A DNA stretch of 64,000 bases from Lentzea terrae (GTDB lineage Bacteria > Actinomycetota > Actinomycetes > Mycobacteriales > Pseudonocardiaceae). Shown here in pieces: positions 53,763 through 63,692 of the stretch. Made by a program: the position numbers and the translations under genes. The notes below the pieces were generated by a model. It saw nothing but the letters and a program-made list of their open reading frames with translations, did no database searches and was not told the origin of the DNA. The stretch spans positions 1 through 64,000 of the forward strand of contig NZ_QFWW01000003.1 of NCBI RefSeq assembly GCF_003265345.1, in the 5' to 3' direction. Positions within the stretch are counted from its first letter, which is position 1. Every line of letters begins with the position of its first letter.

Positions 53763-54578
53763 GTGCAGCGTCCCGCGACGACCGGGCGGAGGCACACCCG
53801 CGCCGGCTCGATCAGCGTGGCAGAGCTGATCAAGCAGCAGCCGAGCCCGATGCGCATCCCGTCGAACGAGGAAGCCGCCACCGACGCACTAGTCACATCG
53901 CTGCTCGGTCCCACCGAGAACATGACCGCGACCACGGCGGTGATCCCTGTCGTGGCCGGTCGTCGCCGCCGCAACCGCAAGAGCCGCGCCGCCAAGGCCG
54001 CCGGCCTGCTGACCGGCGCGGTCGTGCTGGTCTCCGCCGTCGCGGGCGCGGCGATGCTCGCGGGCAAGCGGCCGGCGAACAGCGGCATCCCCGTCTCCGA
54101 ACGCCCCGTCGCGCTGTCCGGCTCGAGCGCGCTGCGGCCCGACGTCCTGTCGGCCCAGCTGCCGAACGAGAACACGCCGCTGCAGACCGCGGCCGACACG
54201 CCGTTGCCGCAGCCGTCCGCGCTGCTGCTGGCGACGTCGGAACCGAGCACGCCCGAGGTCTCGATCGGCCCGCAGCCGCAGGTGGACGTGGTGCGGAGGT
54301 TCTACGAGCTGCTCACCACCAAGCCCAACCAGGCTGCCAAGCTGCTGTCGCCGGACCTCGTCGGCGCCAACCCCAAGGAGTTCGTCCAGTCCTGGGGGAT
54401 CATCAAGACGGTCAACGTCGACCAGACGTCGGTCCGGCCGGACGGCTCGGTGCTCGCGGTCGTCTCGATGCAGGAGCTCGACGGCAGCTGGCTGCGCATC
54501 GAACAGCTCTTCTGGCTCACCGACACGACCCAGCCGCGGATCATCGGCACCGAGGTCCTTTCGGCGCAGAGGAGTTAG
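53763..54578 (+). CDS. Membrane-anchored NTF2-like protein with SVAELI motif
   Basis: The 271-residue protein has a basic N-terminus containing SISVAELIKQQPSP, an Arg/Lys-rich stretch (GRRRRNRKSRAAK), one membrane helix (about 78-100), a Ser/Pro linker and a C-terminal domain (VVRRFYELLTTKPNQAAKLLSPDLV and WLRIEQLFWLTDT). The SVAELI motif recurs in the next gene. The GTG start is at 53763. The domain may receive or modulate signals at the membrane; function is not known. Confidence 0.65.
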   Translation: MQRPATTGRRHTRAGSISVAELIKQQPSPMRIPSNEEAATDALVTSLLGPTENMTATTAVIPVVAGRRRRNRKSRAAKAAGLLTGAVVLVSAVAGAAMLAGKRPANSGIPVSERPVALSGSSALRPDVLSAQLPNENTPLQTAADTPLPQPSALLLATSEPSTPEVSIGPQPQVDVVRRFYELLTTKPNQAAKLLSPDLVGANPKEFVQSWGIIKTVNVDQTSVRPDGSVLAVVSMQELDGSWLRIEQLFWLTDTTQPRIIGTEVLSAQRS

Positions 54579-54744
54579 GCCGCACCCAACTGGTCTCGCC
54601 GTTCGCAGTCGAACGGTGACCGCTCGTCGCGAAAACCTAGTTTCCGACGTGAGAATTCCCCCGAAGGGGTTACATCTCGGGTCACGATTCGGTATCCATG
54701 TTCCCGCCAGTGCGCAGACGCGAACTTGGAAGGGTGAACGAGCG

Positions 54745-55635
54745 GTGTCGATTGAGGACCATCGTCGGCGGCTGAACGGTTCGGCTGAGTCGACCGGCCA
54801 GCTGTCCGTCGCCGAGCTGATCGCTCGCCGTGAGGCGGAAACCGTGCAGTTCCCGGTGATCACCGACGACATCACCCCCGAGATGTTCGACGAGCCCGAC
54901 GAGCCGACCGTCAAGTTCAAGGCGGTCAAGGCGCCGGGCAAGCCCAAGAAGCAGCCCATGAAGGAGCTGCACATCACGGAGCTACTGCGCCGTGAGGGCC
55001 GCACCGACGACACGCAGCGCGGCGGGTTCACCGTCGGCAAGCTGGCCGTCGCGGCCAGCGGAGGCGTGGTGCTCTGCGGTTCCGTCGCCTTCGCCGCCTC
55101 CTCGTGGCTGTCCCCGACCGACGAGCGCCCGCTCGCCGAGGTGCGGTTCGACGAGCGCGCCCAGGCCCGTGGCGCGAGCGCCGGCACCGAGGGCGTCGTG
55201 AAGCTGCCGTCGAACAAGACGCAGCAGGAAGACGCCACCGAGGCCCAGTCGGCCGACCCGACGACGGAGCAGACCCGCACGCGCGTCGCCCCGTACGTCC
55301 AGACCCAGCAGCCGAAGGCGCCGACGCAGCAGACGCCGACGCAGACCCAGCAGACGACGCAGCAGCCCACGTCCGAGACGACGCAGTCGCCGTCCACGAC
55401 CACGCCGTCCTCGGAGAGCAGCAAGCCGAGCACGCCGCCGTCGAGCGACTCGCCCGCTCCGCCGCCCAGCTCGTCCGCGAACCCGCCGAGCAGCAGCACC
55501 CCGCCGGCCTCGAACCCGCTGCCCACGCCGTCCAACCCGGTCGACGTCAGCGTGGACCTCGGTCTGCTCGACCCGGTGCTCAACACCGTTGGTGACACCG
55601 TCGGCGGCTTCGACTTCTTCGCACCGGTGAAGTAG
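54745..55635 (+). CDS. Membrane-anchored protein with SVAELI motif and Pro/Thr/Gln-rich tail
   Basis: The 296-residue protein starts GTG 54745. Its N-terminus includes GQLSVAELIARREA and a second motif HITELLRREGRTD. A membrane helix (about residues 105-125) and a low-complexity Thr/Gln/Pro/Ser tail (QTTQQPTSETTQSPSTTTP) follow. The tail is expected to cross the wall. The paired motifs resemble short linear motifs seen in envelope-associated actinobacterial proteins. The next gene is a PASTA-less kinase with a similar Thr-rich tail. Confidence 0.6.
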   Translation: MSIEDHRRRLNGSAESTGQLSVAELIARREAETVQFPVITDDITPEMFDEPDEPTVKFKAVKAPGKPKKQPMKELHITELLRREGRTDDTQRGGFTVGKLAVAASGGVVLCGSVAFAASSWLSPTDERPLAEVRFDERAQARGASAGTEGVVKLPSNKTQQEDATEAQSADPTTEQTRTRVAPYVQTQQPKAPTQQTPTQTQQTTQQPTSETTQSPSTTTPSSESSKPSTPPSSDSPAPPPSSSANPPSSSTPPASNPLPTPSNPVDVSVDLGLLDPVLNTVGDTVGGFDFFAPVK

Positions 55636-55781
55636 GGCACAACCCGGTAGCTCAGCCGCCGCCCACGACAGGGGTACCCTGTGCGGGCATTCGGGACGAC
55701 TGACTACCGCACGAGGAGCACGAGCGTGGGATCTGCTGCCGCAGCCGCAGTCGTGCTGTGCCGCACCCCCGAGGTGGTCTT

Positions 55782-57104
55782 GTGACGACGTCCGACACCT
55801 CGGACGGCCGTCTGATCGCCGACCGCTACCGCTTCCTCGACCGCATCGGCTCCGGCGCGATGGGCATCGTCTGGCGCGCCCACGACGAACGCCTCGGCCG
55901 CGAAGTCGCGATCAAGCAGCTGCTGCTGGCGCCCGGCCTGGACGAGGCCGAGCAGGACGAGGCCATCCAGCGCGCCATGCGCGAGGGCCGCATCGCCGCC
56001 AAGCTGCAGCACCCGAACGCCATTGCCGTGTACGACGTCGTCGAGGAAGACGGCGTCCCGTGCCTGGTCATGGAGTATCTGCCGTCCTACAGCCTCGCCG
56101 ACGCGCTGGCCGAGGGCGGGCCGATGGACCCGATCGAGGTCGCCAGCATCGGTGCCCAGTGCGCGGCGGCGCTGGCCGCGGCGCACGCGGCGGGCATCGT
56201 GCACCGCGACATCAAGCCGGGCAACGTGCTGATCGCCGAGAACGGCGTCGTCAAGATCACCGACTTCGGCATCTCGCGGGCCTCCGACGACATCACGGTC
56301 ACCAAGACCGGACTGATCGCCGGCACGCCCGCGTACCTCGCGCCGGAGATCGCGCGGGGCCAGGACCCGACGCCGGCCTCCGACGTCTACTCGCTCGGAT
56401 CGACGCTCTTCGCCGCGATGGAGGGCGAACCGCCCTACGGAGTGAGCGAGAACACTCTAGGTGTTCTGCACGCCGTCGCGGCCGGCCGGATCAACCCGCC
56501 GACCGTCGACCACCCGCTCGCCGACACGCTGCTGTACCTGCTGAACTACGAGCCGGTCGACCGGCCGACGATGCCCCAGGCGCGCGAGCTGCTCAACGCG
56601 GTCGCGCACGGGCGCTCGCCGTCGTTCAGCGGCCTGGCTGCGGTCGCCGGACCCGATCCGACGACGATGATCGAACCCGACCGCACCAGGGTCGTGCCGG
56701 CTGCCCGCACCGCGCCGGCGCGCACCGCGCCGCCGATGGTGCCGGCAGCCGGCAAGCAGCAGGACAACCGGCCGCTGGTGATCGCTGCGGTCGTCTTGGC
56801 GTTGTTGCTGGTCATCGGTGGCCTGCTGGTCGCGCTGGGCGTGTTCAACAAGGAGCAGGAGACGCCGTCGGCGCCGACGCCGTCCACTTCTTCGGTGGTT
56901 CCGACGACGACCTCGAGCGCTGAGGTGACGACGACCACGCCCGAGGCAACGACAACACGCGAAACGACGTCTAGCACTACGACGACTACAACTACGACCA
57001 CCACGACGACGACTACGACGACAACCACGACGACAACCACGACGACGACGAAGCCCCCGTCCTCGGCGGTTGTCACGACGACCACGACGCCCCAACAGGG
57101 CTAA
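55782..57104 (+). CDS. Transmembrane Ser/Thr protein kinase with poly-Thr tail
   Basis: The 440-residue protein has a PknB-like kinase (residues 15-275; Lys45, HRDIKPGN with Asp143, DFG 161-163, APE in YLAPEIARG), a membrane helix (331-355) and an extracellular tail of about 85 residues dominated by Thr, including 25 in a row. No sensor domain is present, only the tail, which may reach through or contact the peptidoglycan. GTG 55782 is favoured by GAGGTGG over GTG 55758. A second kinase follows 121 bp on. Confidence 0.93.
   Translation: MTTSDTSDGRLIADRYRFLDRIGSGAMGIVWRAHDERLGREVAIKQLLLAPGLDEAEQDEAIQRAMREGRIAAKLQHPNAIAVYDVVEEDGVPCLVMEYLPSYSLADALAEGGPMDPIEVASIGAQCAAALAAAHAAGIVHRDIKPGNVLIAENGVVKITDFGISRASDDITVTKTGLIAGTPAYLAPEIARGQDPTPASDVYSLGSTLFAAMEGEPPYGVSENTLGVLHAVAAGRINPPTVDHPLADTLLYLLNYEPVDRPTMPQARELLNAVAHGRSPSFSGLAAVAGPDPTTMIEPDRTRVVPAARTAPARTAPPMVPAAGKQQDNRPLVIAAVVLALLLVIGGLLVALGVFNKEQETPSAPTPSTSSVVPTTTSSAEVTTTTPEATTTRETTSSTTTTTTTTTTTTTTTTTTTTTTTTTKPPSSAVVTTTTTPQQG
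56976..57050 (+). repeat. ACN codon repeat encoding 25 consecutive Thr
   Basis: A 75-nt run of ACG, ACT, ACC and ACA codons encodes 25 uninterrupted Thr. The mixed codons argue against simple slippage expansion, though length polymorphism is likely. The antisense strand reads as long Val runs, a shadow. Confidence 0.85.
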
Positions 57105-57224
57105 GCACAGTTACGTCGTAGAAATCTCGTAAGGTGGGTACCCGCACCGTTGGGGTGAACTGAACCCGATGGTGTGATTCAGCCGTTGAACAGAGAGCAA
57201 TTGACCGCACAGCGGGGAGCAACT

Positions 57225-58853
57225 GTGACCGACGATGGCCGATTGGTCGCTGGTCGCTACCGATTGAGCCAGCGGATCGGTAGTGGCGCCATGGGCGTCG
57301 TCTGGACCGCACACGACGAACGTTTGCACCGCACCGTCGCGGTCAAGCAGCTGCTCTTGCAGCCCGGACTGGCCGAAGCCGACACGGACGAGGCGAAGAG
57401 ACGGGCCATGCGAGAGGGCCGCATCGCCGCGCGCCTGCAGCACCCGCACGCGGTCGCCGTGTACGACGTGGCCGAGGACGACAGCCAGCCGTGGCTGATC
57501 ATGGAGTACCTGCCGTCCAAGAGCCTCTCCGCGGTGCTCTCGGAACGCGGCACGCTCCCGCCGCGCGACGTGGCGTCGATCGGCATGCAGGTCGCCTCCG
57601 CGCTGGCCGCCGCGCACAACGCCGGCATCGTGCACCGCGACATCAAGCCCGGCAACGTGCTGCTCGGCGACGACGGCACGGTCAAGATCACCGACTTCGG
57701 CATCTCCCGCGCGACCGGTGACGTCACGGTCACCGCGACGGGCATGCTCGCGGGCACCCCTGCCTACCTCGCTCCCGAGGTCGCGAAGGGGTACGACCCC
57801 GGCTCGCCGTCCGACGTGTTCTCCCTCGGTTCGACGCTGTACGCGGCGATCGAGGGCACGCCGCCGTTCGGCCTGAGCGAGAACACCATCGCGCTGCTGC
57901 ACAAGGTGGCGTCCGGCAAGGTCGACCCGCCGCGCAACGCGGGCCCGATGACCGCGCTGCTGATGCGTTTGCTGCGTGCCGAGCCGGAAGACCGCCCGAC
58001 CATGGCCGAGGCCCGCGACGCGCTCGCCGCGATCGCGAACGGCCAGGCCGCCCCCGCCTTCACCCCGGCTGTCGTCGCCCCGACGCACCCGCCGTCGTGG
58101 CGCGGTGTCCCGGTGCAGCAGCAACCGCAGCAGCAGGCCGCCACGCGGGCGATGACGCCTCAGCAGGCGCCCATGCCGTCGGCCACCCGCGTCGATCTGC
58201 ACACGCCGCCGCGTGCCGTGGCCCAGCAGCAGCCGCCGTCGAACCACCGCCCGGCCGCCGCGCCCCAGTACTCGCAGCGGCCGAAGCCTTCCTCGCTCGG
58301 CCCGTTGTCGGCGAAGAGCAAGAAGTCGACGATCTTCACCGCGCTCGCCATCGTGGCGGCGGCGGTGATCGGCATCATGTTCGCGAGCATCATCTCGAAC
58401 AACAACAAGGACAACGGCGGCCAGGGCGACAACGCGAACGGCAACACGCAGACCCAGCAGACCGGGGACAGCACCAAGCCGACGACGCCCCAGAAGTCGT
58501 CCGGCAAGGCCGGTCAGTGGACGAGCCAGCCCACCCCCGACGACATGCGGGGCTTCCTGGAGGACTACTACGGCACGGCGCCCAGTTCGCCGGAAGACGC
58601 CTGGAAGATGGGCAACGCCAACTACCAGGGCAGTTACGCCGGTGGGTACAGCGCGTTCCAGAGCTTCTGGGCGGACGTCAAGCAGGCCAAGATCGTCAAC
58701 GCCAGCGAGGTCCAGCCGTTCTACTGGGAAGTGAACGTCGAGTACACCAAGAAGACCGGCGGCAAGGTCACCGAGAAGCGCGGCATCTCGTTCGAGTGGA
58801 AGAGCCCGAACTTCCTGCTGCACACCGACAAGTCGCTCGGCACCGGTTACTGA
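57225..58853 (+). CDS. Transmembrane Ser/Thr protein kinase with NTF2-like sensor domain
   Basis: The 542-residue protein has a kinase domain (residues 10-265; Lys41, HRDIKPGN, DFG), a Gln/Pro-rich linker, a membrane helix (STIFTALAIVAAAVIGIMF), a Gln/Thr linker and an extracytoplasmic domain with MRGFLEDYYGTAPSSPEDA and AFQSFWADVKQAKIVNAS. This domain resembles those of the neighbouring non-kinase proteins and the kinase at 62403. GTG 57225 follows GGGGAG; GTG 57174 is the alternative. It is 4 bp from the convergent LysR gene. Confidence 0.93.
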   Translation: MTDDGRLVAGRYRLSQRIGSGAMGVVWTAHDERLHRTVAVKQLLLQPGLAEADTDEAKRRAMREGRIAARLQHPHAVAVYDVAEDDSQPWLIMEYLPSKSLSAVLSERGTLPPRDVASIGMQVASALAAAHNAGIVHRDIKPGNVLLGDDGTVKITDFGISRATGDVTVTATGMLAGTPAYLAPEVAKGYDPGSPSDVFSLGSTLYAAIEGTPPFGLSENTIALLHKVASGKVDPPRNAGPMTALLMRLLRAEPEDRPTMAEARDALAAIANGQAAPAFTPAVVAPTHPPSWRGVPVQQQPQQQAATRAMTPQQAPMPSATRVDLHTPPRAVAQQQPPSNHRPAAAPQYSQRPKPSSLGPLSAKSKKSTIFTALAIVAAAVIGIMFASIISNNNKDNGGQGDNANGNTQTQQTGDSTKPTTPQKSSGKAGQWTSQPTPDDMRGFLEDYYGTAPSSPEDAWKMGNANYQGSYAGGYSAFQSFWADVKQAKIVNASEVQPFYWEVNVEYTKKTGGKVTEKRGISFEWKSPNFLLHTDKSLGTGY

Positions 58854-58857
58854 AGGC

Positions 58858-59760
58858 TCAGGAGGCCTTCGCGGCCTTCTCCAGCGCTTCCGCCAACGCC
58901 ACCACGGCGGGGTTCCACGCGGCTTCCTCGCGGTAGACGACGTGGATGTGCCGCACCGGCTCCGGGTTGCGCACCTTGCGCAGCACCACGCCGGGGTGCG
59001 CGTAGTTCAGGCCGAGGCGGGGAATGATCGTGACGCCGAGTCCGGCAGCCACGAACCCCTGCGCGGTCGCGTAGTCGTCGCTTTCGACGGCGATCTTCGG
59101 GGCGAACCCCGCGCCCGCGCACGCGTTCACCACCAGGTCCTTGCACGGCCCGGTGGCGCCGAAGTCCGCGAAGATCCACGGCTCGTCGGCCAGCTCGCCG
59201 AGGTCGATCACGCGCTTGCGGGACAGCGCGTGGCCGCGGGGCAGGACGGCGACGAACGGGTCGGCGAGCAGGTGCCTGGCCACCACACCGTCGGGAGCGG
59301 GCTCGTCGGGCTCCAGCACGGTGATGGCCACGTCGGCGCGCCCCGCGGCGAGCTCCTCGAACGGGTCGGTGGGCTCGGTGAGCTTGAGGTCGAGCTCGAC
59401 ACCGGAGCGTTCGGCGCGGAACGTGGCCACTGCGGGCGGCACGAGGGCAGCGCCGGCCGTGGCGAAGTAGCGGACGCGCAGGGTGCCGGCGCAGCCGTTG
59501 CGCAGCGCGGTGAGGGCGCTCTCGGCCTCGGCGAGCTGTTCGGCGAGGCGACCGGCGTGCTCGGTGAGGAGACGACCGGCGGCGGTGGGCCGGATGCCTC
59601 TGCCGACGCGCTCCAGCAGCGGCAGGCCCGCCTGCTTCTCCAGGCCGGCGACCTGCTGCGAGATCGCGGACGGGGTGTAGCCGAGATTTGTCGCCGCCGC
59701 GGTGATGGAACCCGTGGTCACGACCGCCCTGAGCACCTGCATGCGTCGCACGTCCAGCAT
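58858..59760 (-). CDS. LysR family transcriptional regulator
   Basis: The 300-residue protein has a LysR winged helix-turn-helix (MLDVRRMQVLRAVVTTGSITAAATNLGYTPSAIS, residues 1-60 region) and a periplasmic-binding-like effector domain. It is divergent from an EamA transporter, a common LysR-exporter pairing, with a palindrome at 59798-59810. It probably activates the transporter in response to a metabolite. No effector is evident. Confidence 0.93.
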   Translation of the reverse strand: MLDVRRMQVLRAVVTTGSITAAATNLGYTPSAISQQVAGLEKQAGLPLLERVGRGIRPTAAGRLLTEHAGRLAEQLAEAESALTALRNGCAGTLRVRYFATAGAALVPPAVATFRAERSGVELDLKLTEPTDPFEELAAGRADVAITVLEPDEPAPDGVVARHLLADPFVAVLPRGHALSRKRVIDLGELADEPWIFADFGATGPCKDLVVNACAGAGFAPKIAVESDDYATAQGFVAAGLGVTIIPRLGLNYAHPGVVLRKVRNPEPVRHIHVVYREEAAWNPAVVALAEALEKAAKAS

Positions 59761-59797
59761 GCCTCAACCGTACAGCTTTGCTTAAAGGTTCGTCACA

Positions 59798-59810
59798 ACA
59801 ATTAAATTGT
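59798..59810. promoter_or_regulatory. Palindrome in LysR/EamA intergenic region
   Basis: ACAATTAAATTGT has perfect 6-nt arms around a central A and stands out as A/T-rich in a GC-rich genome. It fits the T-N11-A pattern of LysR boxes and lies between the divergent starts at 59760 and 59842. Confidence 0.55.
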
Positions 59811-59841
59811 GTTTACGGATCGCAGCCCGCATGGTTGACAT

Positions 59842-60768
59842 GTGAACCAACGCGGAACGTTGATCAGGATGGGCGTGCTCGCCCTGCTGTGGGGATCCAG
59901 CTTCCTGTGGATGAAGCTTGCACTGGGGAGCCTCGCTCCCCTGCAGATCTCGCTCGTGCGGACGTTCTTCGGGGCGCTCGTGCTGGTCGTCGTGCTCGCC
60001 ACGGCGAAGATGACGCTGCCCCGCGACCGGAAGATCTGGGGACACATGCTGGTCGTCGCGCTGTTCGGCAGCGCGATCCCGTTCACGCTGTTCGCGATCG
60101 GCGGCCAGACCGTCGACTCGGGCGTGTCCGGCGTGCTCAACTCGACCACTCCGCTGTTCGCACTGGCCATCGGTCTCGTGCTGGGCACCGAGAAGATCAG
60201 CAACCTGGTTCGCATGCTCGGTCTCGGCACCGGTTTCGCCGGCGTGCTGCTGATCTTCGCGCCGTGGCAGCAGGCCAACAGCATCGCCAGCTGGGGCGCG
60301 GTGCTCTGCCTGATCGGCGCGGCGAGCTACGCCGTCGGCTACTCCTACGCCGGCCGCAAGCTGGTCAACACCGGCGCGACCTCCACGCAGCTGGCCGCCA
60401 TGCAGCTGACCACCGCGATGGGCATGCTGCTCCTCGCGCTGCCGTTCGGCGGCCTGCAGCCGTTGCACCTGCACTGGGTCGGCGTGGTCGCCGTGATGAT
60501 CCTGGGCGTCTTCGGCACCGGCGTCGCGTTCATCCTCAACTACCGCGTCATCGCGGACGAGGGCGCCACCACCGCAACTACCGTCGGTTACCTGTTGCCC
60601 GTGGTCTCAGTGCTCCTCGGAGCGATCTTCCTGGGCGAGCAACTGAACGCGAGGGTCGTCGCCGGCATGCTGGTGGTGCTCCTGGGCGTCGCGCTGACCC
60701 GCAGGCAGCCCGTCTCGGCAGGTCAGGACGTCTCACCAAACGAGACGCGCGACCTGGTCAAACGCTGA
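59842..60768 (+). CDS. EamA/DMT family transporter
   Basis: The 308-residue protein has ten membrane helices in two EamA repeats (LLWGSSFLWMKLAL and SYAVGYSYAGRKL). Such transporters export amino acids, metabolites or nucleotide sugars. The adjacent LysR gene is the likely regulator. The GTG at 59842 begins the gene. Inverted repeats with GAGACG/CGTCTC near the stop (about 60728-60780) may end the transcript. Confidence 0.88.
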   Translation: MNQRGTLIRMGVLALLWGSSFLWMKLALGSLAPLQISLVRTFFGALVLVVVLATAKMTLPRDRKIWGHMLVVALFGSAIPFTLFAIGGQTVDSGVSGVLNSTTPLFALAIGLVLGTEKISNLVRMLGLGTGFAGVLLIFAPWQQANSIASWGAVLCLIGAASYAVGYSYAGRKLVNTGATSTQLAAMQLTTAMGMLLLALPFGGLQPLHLHWVGVVAVMILGVFGTGVAFILNYRVIADEGATTATTVGYLLPVVSVLLGAIFLGEQLNARVVAGMLVVLLGVALTRRQPVSAGQDVSPNETRDLVKR

Positions 60769-60889
60769 GCGGTGAGACGCACGTCTCCCCCAATTGGATG
60801 GTTCCGAGACGAATCGCGTCCTTATCCCGCCGGTTGGCCGTCTCCTCTTTGTGAGCGGACGTGAAGACCAGCCTGGGAAGGACATCGAC

Positions 60890-61309
60890 ATGAACAACGA
60901 CAACCTGAAGGTCAGCACCCGGACGACTTTTCAGCTGCTGGCCCCCGGCGCGGCTCCCGCGCCGGTCGAGGCCGAGCTGGTCTACGACCCGGAGGACCCG
61001 TACGCGGTCGCCGTCGTGTTCCACACCGGCACCGGCCGCGTCGAGTGGATGTTCGCCCGCGACCTGCTGGCCGACGGTCTGCTGACCCCGTCCGGTGAGG
61101 GCGACATCCTGGTCCGCCCCGCGTCCGACGACCCGGAGCGCGTCCTGGTCGAGCTGAACGCGCCGACCGGGTTCGCCATCCTCAGCGCGGTCGCCGAGGA
61201 CGTGGCGGCGTTCCTGGACAGCTCCTACGACGTCGTCCAGCCGGGCGAGGAGGACCTGTGGATCGACTTCGACCGGGAGCTGCAGAAGCTCGTGTCGACG
61301 ATCGACTAG
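60890..61309 (+). CDS. ssgB: SsgA-like sporulation/cell division regulator, SsgB type
   Basis: The 139-residue protein has a start of STRTTFQLLAP, AELVYDPEDPYAVAVVF, VEWMFARDLLADGL and GEGDILVRP, closely matching SsgB. In Streptomyces SsgB recruits FtsZ to sporulation septum sites with SsgA. Its presence implies mycelial growth with regulated septation. The ATG at 60890 follows GGGAAGGA. It is monocistronic here. Confidence 0.95.
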   Translation: MNNDNLKVSTRTTFQLLAPGAAPAPVEAELVYDPEDPYAVAVVFHTGTGRVEWMFARDLLADGLLTPSGEGDILVRPASDDPERVLVELNAPTGFAILSAVAEDVAAFLDSSYDVVQPGEEDLWIDFDRELQKLVSTID

Positions 61310-61427
61310 TTCGTGCTCGGCTCAGGTGGTCTGACGGGCGCGGGGCGAGGTGCCGGAACGCGAGGCGCTCGTCACCGGAGACCACCAGCAGTGTTCGTCG
61401 TTGTGGGCAGCTACGACGAATCGCGGG

Positions 61428-61784
61428 CTACTCGGTCGCCTTGGGGTGCGCACCGGCGTAGTCAACCCACACTGTGCGCCTTTCGACGTCCAGCAGGTAC
61501 CAGACGCGGTCCCCACCCGTAACTTCGATCTGCCAGCGTGGCAGAACCCGCCCTCCACGAGCACCTGTCGCCAGCTGACGTCTGAGCGGATGATGGCGGC
61601 TGGTCGACTCTTCTGATGCTGTTCCGGGCCTATGGCGCATGGTCTCCCAGGCGCCACGCAGGTTGTTCGCCACCCGGTTTTCCAGCTCATTCCACCCGCC
61701 GACGACATCCGTGGTGTTGTAGCGGACGTGCCACTCCTCACCGATCGTCGGGGGCGCGACCGGATCGTTCTTCTTCGGGCTCAC
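61428..61784 (-). CDS. Putative toxin-like partner of a Phd-type antitoxin
   Basis: The 118-residue protein has a C-terminal region WQIEVTGGDRVWYLLDVERRTVWVDYAG that resembles the RelE/ParE beta-sheet core (short strands with aromatic residues), with basic residues in the middle. Its start overlaps the upstream gene's stop by 4 nt, as in toxin-antitoxin pairs. Catalytic residues of RNA-cleaving RelE are not obvious, so a ParE or divergent type is possible. Function is inferred from context and fold resemblance. Confidence 0.6.
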   Translation of the reverse strand: MSPKKNDPVAPPTIGEEWHVRYNTTDVVGGWNELENRVANNLRGAWETMRHRPGTASEESTSRHHPLRRQLATGARGGRVLPRWQIEVTGGDRVWYLLDVERRTVWVDYAGAHPKATE

Positions 61785-62275
61785 GCGGTGGTGTTTCCTG
61801 ACTCAGATGCCTCGTCCTCGTCGTCATCCTCGCCGTCATCGCGGGTGAAAATCTCAACCAGTCGTGGATCGGCCCACACCTCGGCGGTGTGCTTCCACTC
61901 CGTGATCAGCTGGATGACCGGCGCCGGAGTGCCCAGGGAATCCGAGGCTTCGAGGACCTCCACGAGCTCGACGACGAAGCCTTCCCTTTCCTCCGGCGGC
62001 AGGAACCGCACCCACGGGAACACCGTCGGCACCAGCTCGGTGATCATGTTTCGCGACTCCTTGCTGTGACGCATGAGCACGACGAAGAGCGAGGTGGTGA
62101 ACGAGACGACCTCGCGCACCTGCTCAGCCCGGCTGGCCGTGGTCAGCACCAGGTCCTCCTCGTCACCACGACGGTGCACGAGCAAGGTCTGGTTCGGCGC
62201 CGCCTGCAGCTTGCGCACCGAATCCGCAGGCTTGTTCGACAGCTCACTGAAGTTGATCTCAGCCGCGATGGACAT
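61781..62275 (-). CDS. Putative antitoxin-like protein, Phd/YefM or DUF6247 type
   Basis: The 164-residue protein begins with an INFSELSNKPADSVRKLQAAPNQ segment typical of Phd/YefM-type N-termini, and a helical middle (EVVSFTTSLFVVLMRHS). It ends with an acidic tail (DDGEDDDEDEASE) that might bind a toxin. It overlaps the downstream gene by 4 nt, so the pair is coupled with the antitoxin first. It is divergent from a kinase gene at 62403. Assignment as antitoxin is an inference. Confidence 0.6.
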   Translation of the reverse strand: MSIAAEINFSELSNKPADSVRKLQAAPNQTLLVHRRGDEEDLVLTTASRAEQVREVVSFTTSLFVVLMRHSKESRNMITELVPTVFPWVRFLPPEEREGFVVELVEVLEASDSLGTPAPVIQLITEWKHTAEVWADPRLVEIFTRDDGEDDDEDEASESGNTTA

Positions 62276-62402
62276 AGTTGCAAGGTACTTTAAAACTCGG
62301 GTTCGCCGCCATCGCGTTCACACCGTCGTGTTTCGGCGATCTGCACCACCCCGGGAGCGCGATCGGCGAATGTCGGTCTCGGTGATTGATTAGTCTCGTG
62401 GT

Positions 62403-63672
<1,270 letters not shown>

Positions 63673-63692
<20 letters not shown>

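Noticed and set aside
56546-57085. Long Val-rich reading frame on the minus strand
   Set aside because: It is the antisense of the poly-Thr tail of the kinase at 55782-57104.
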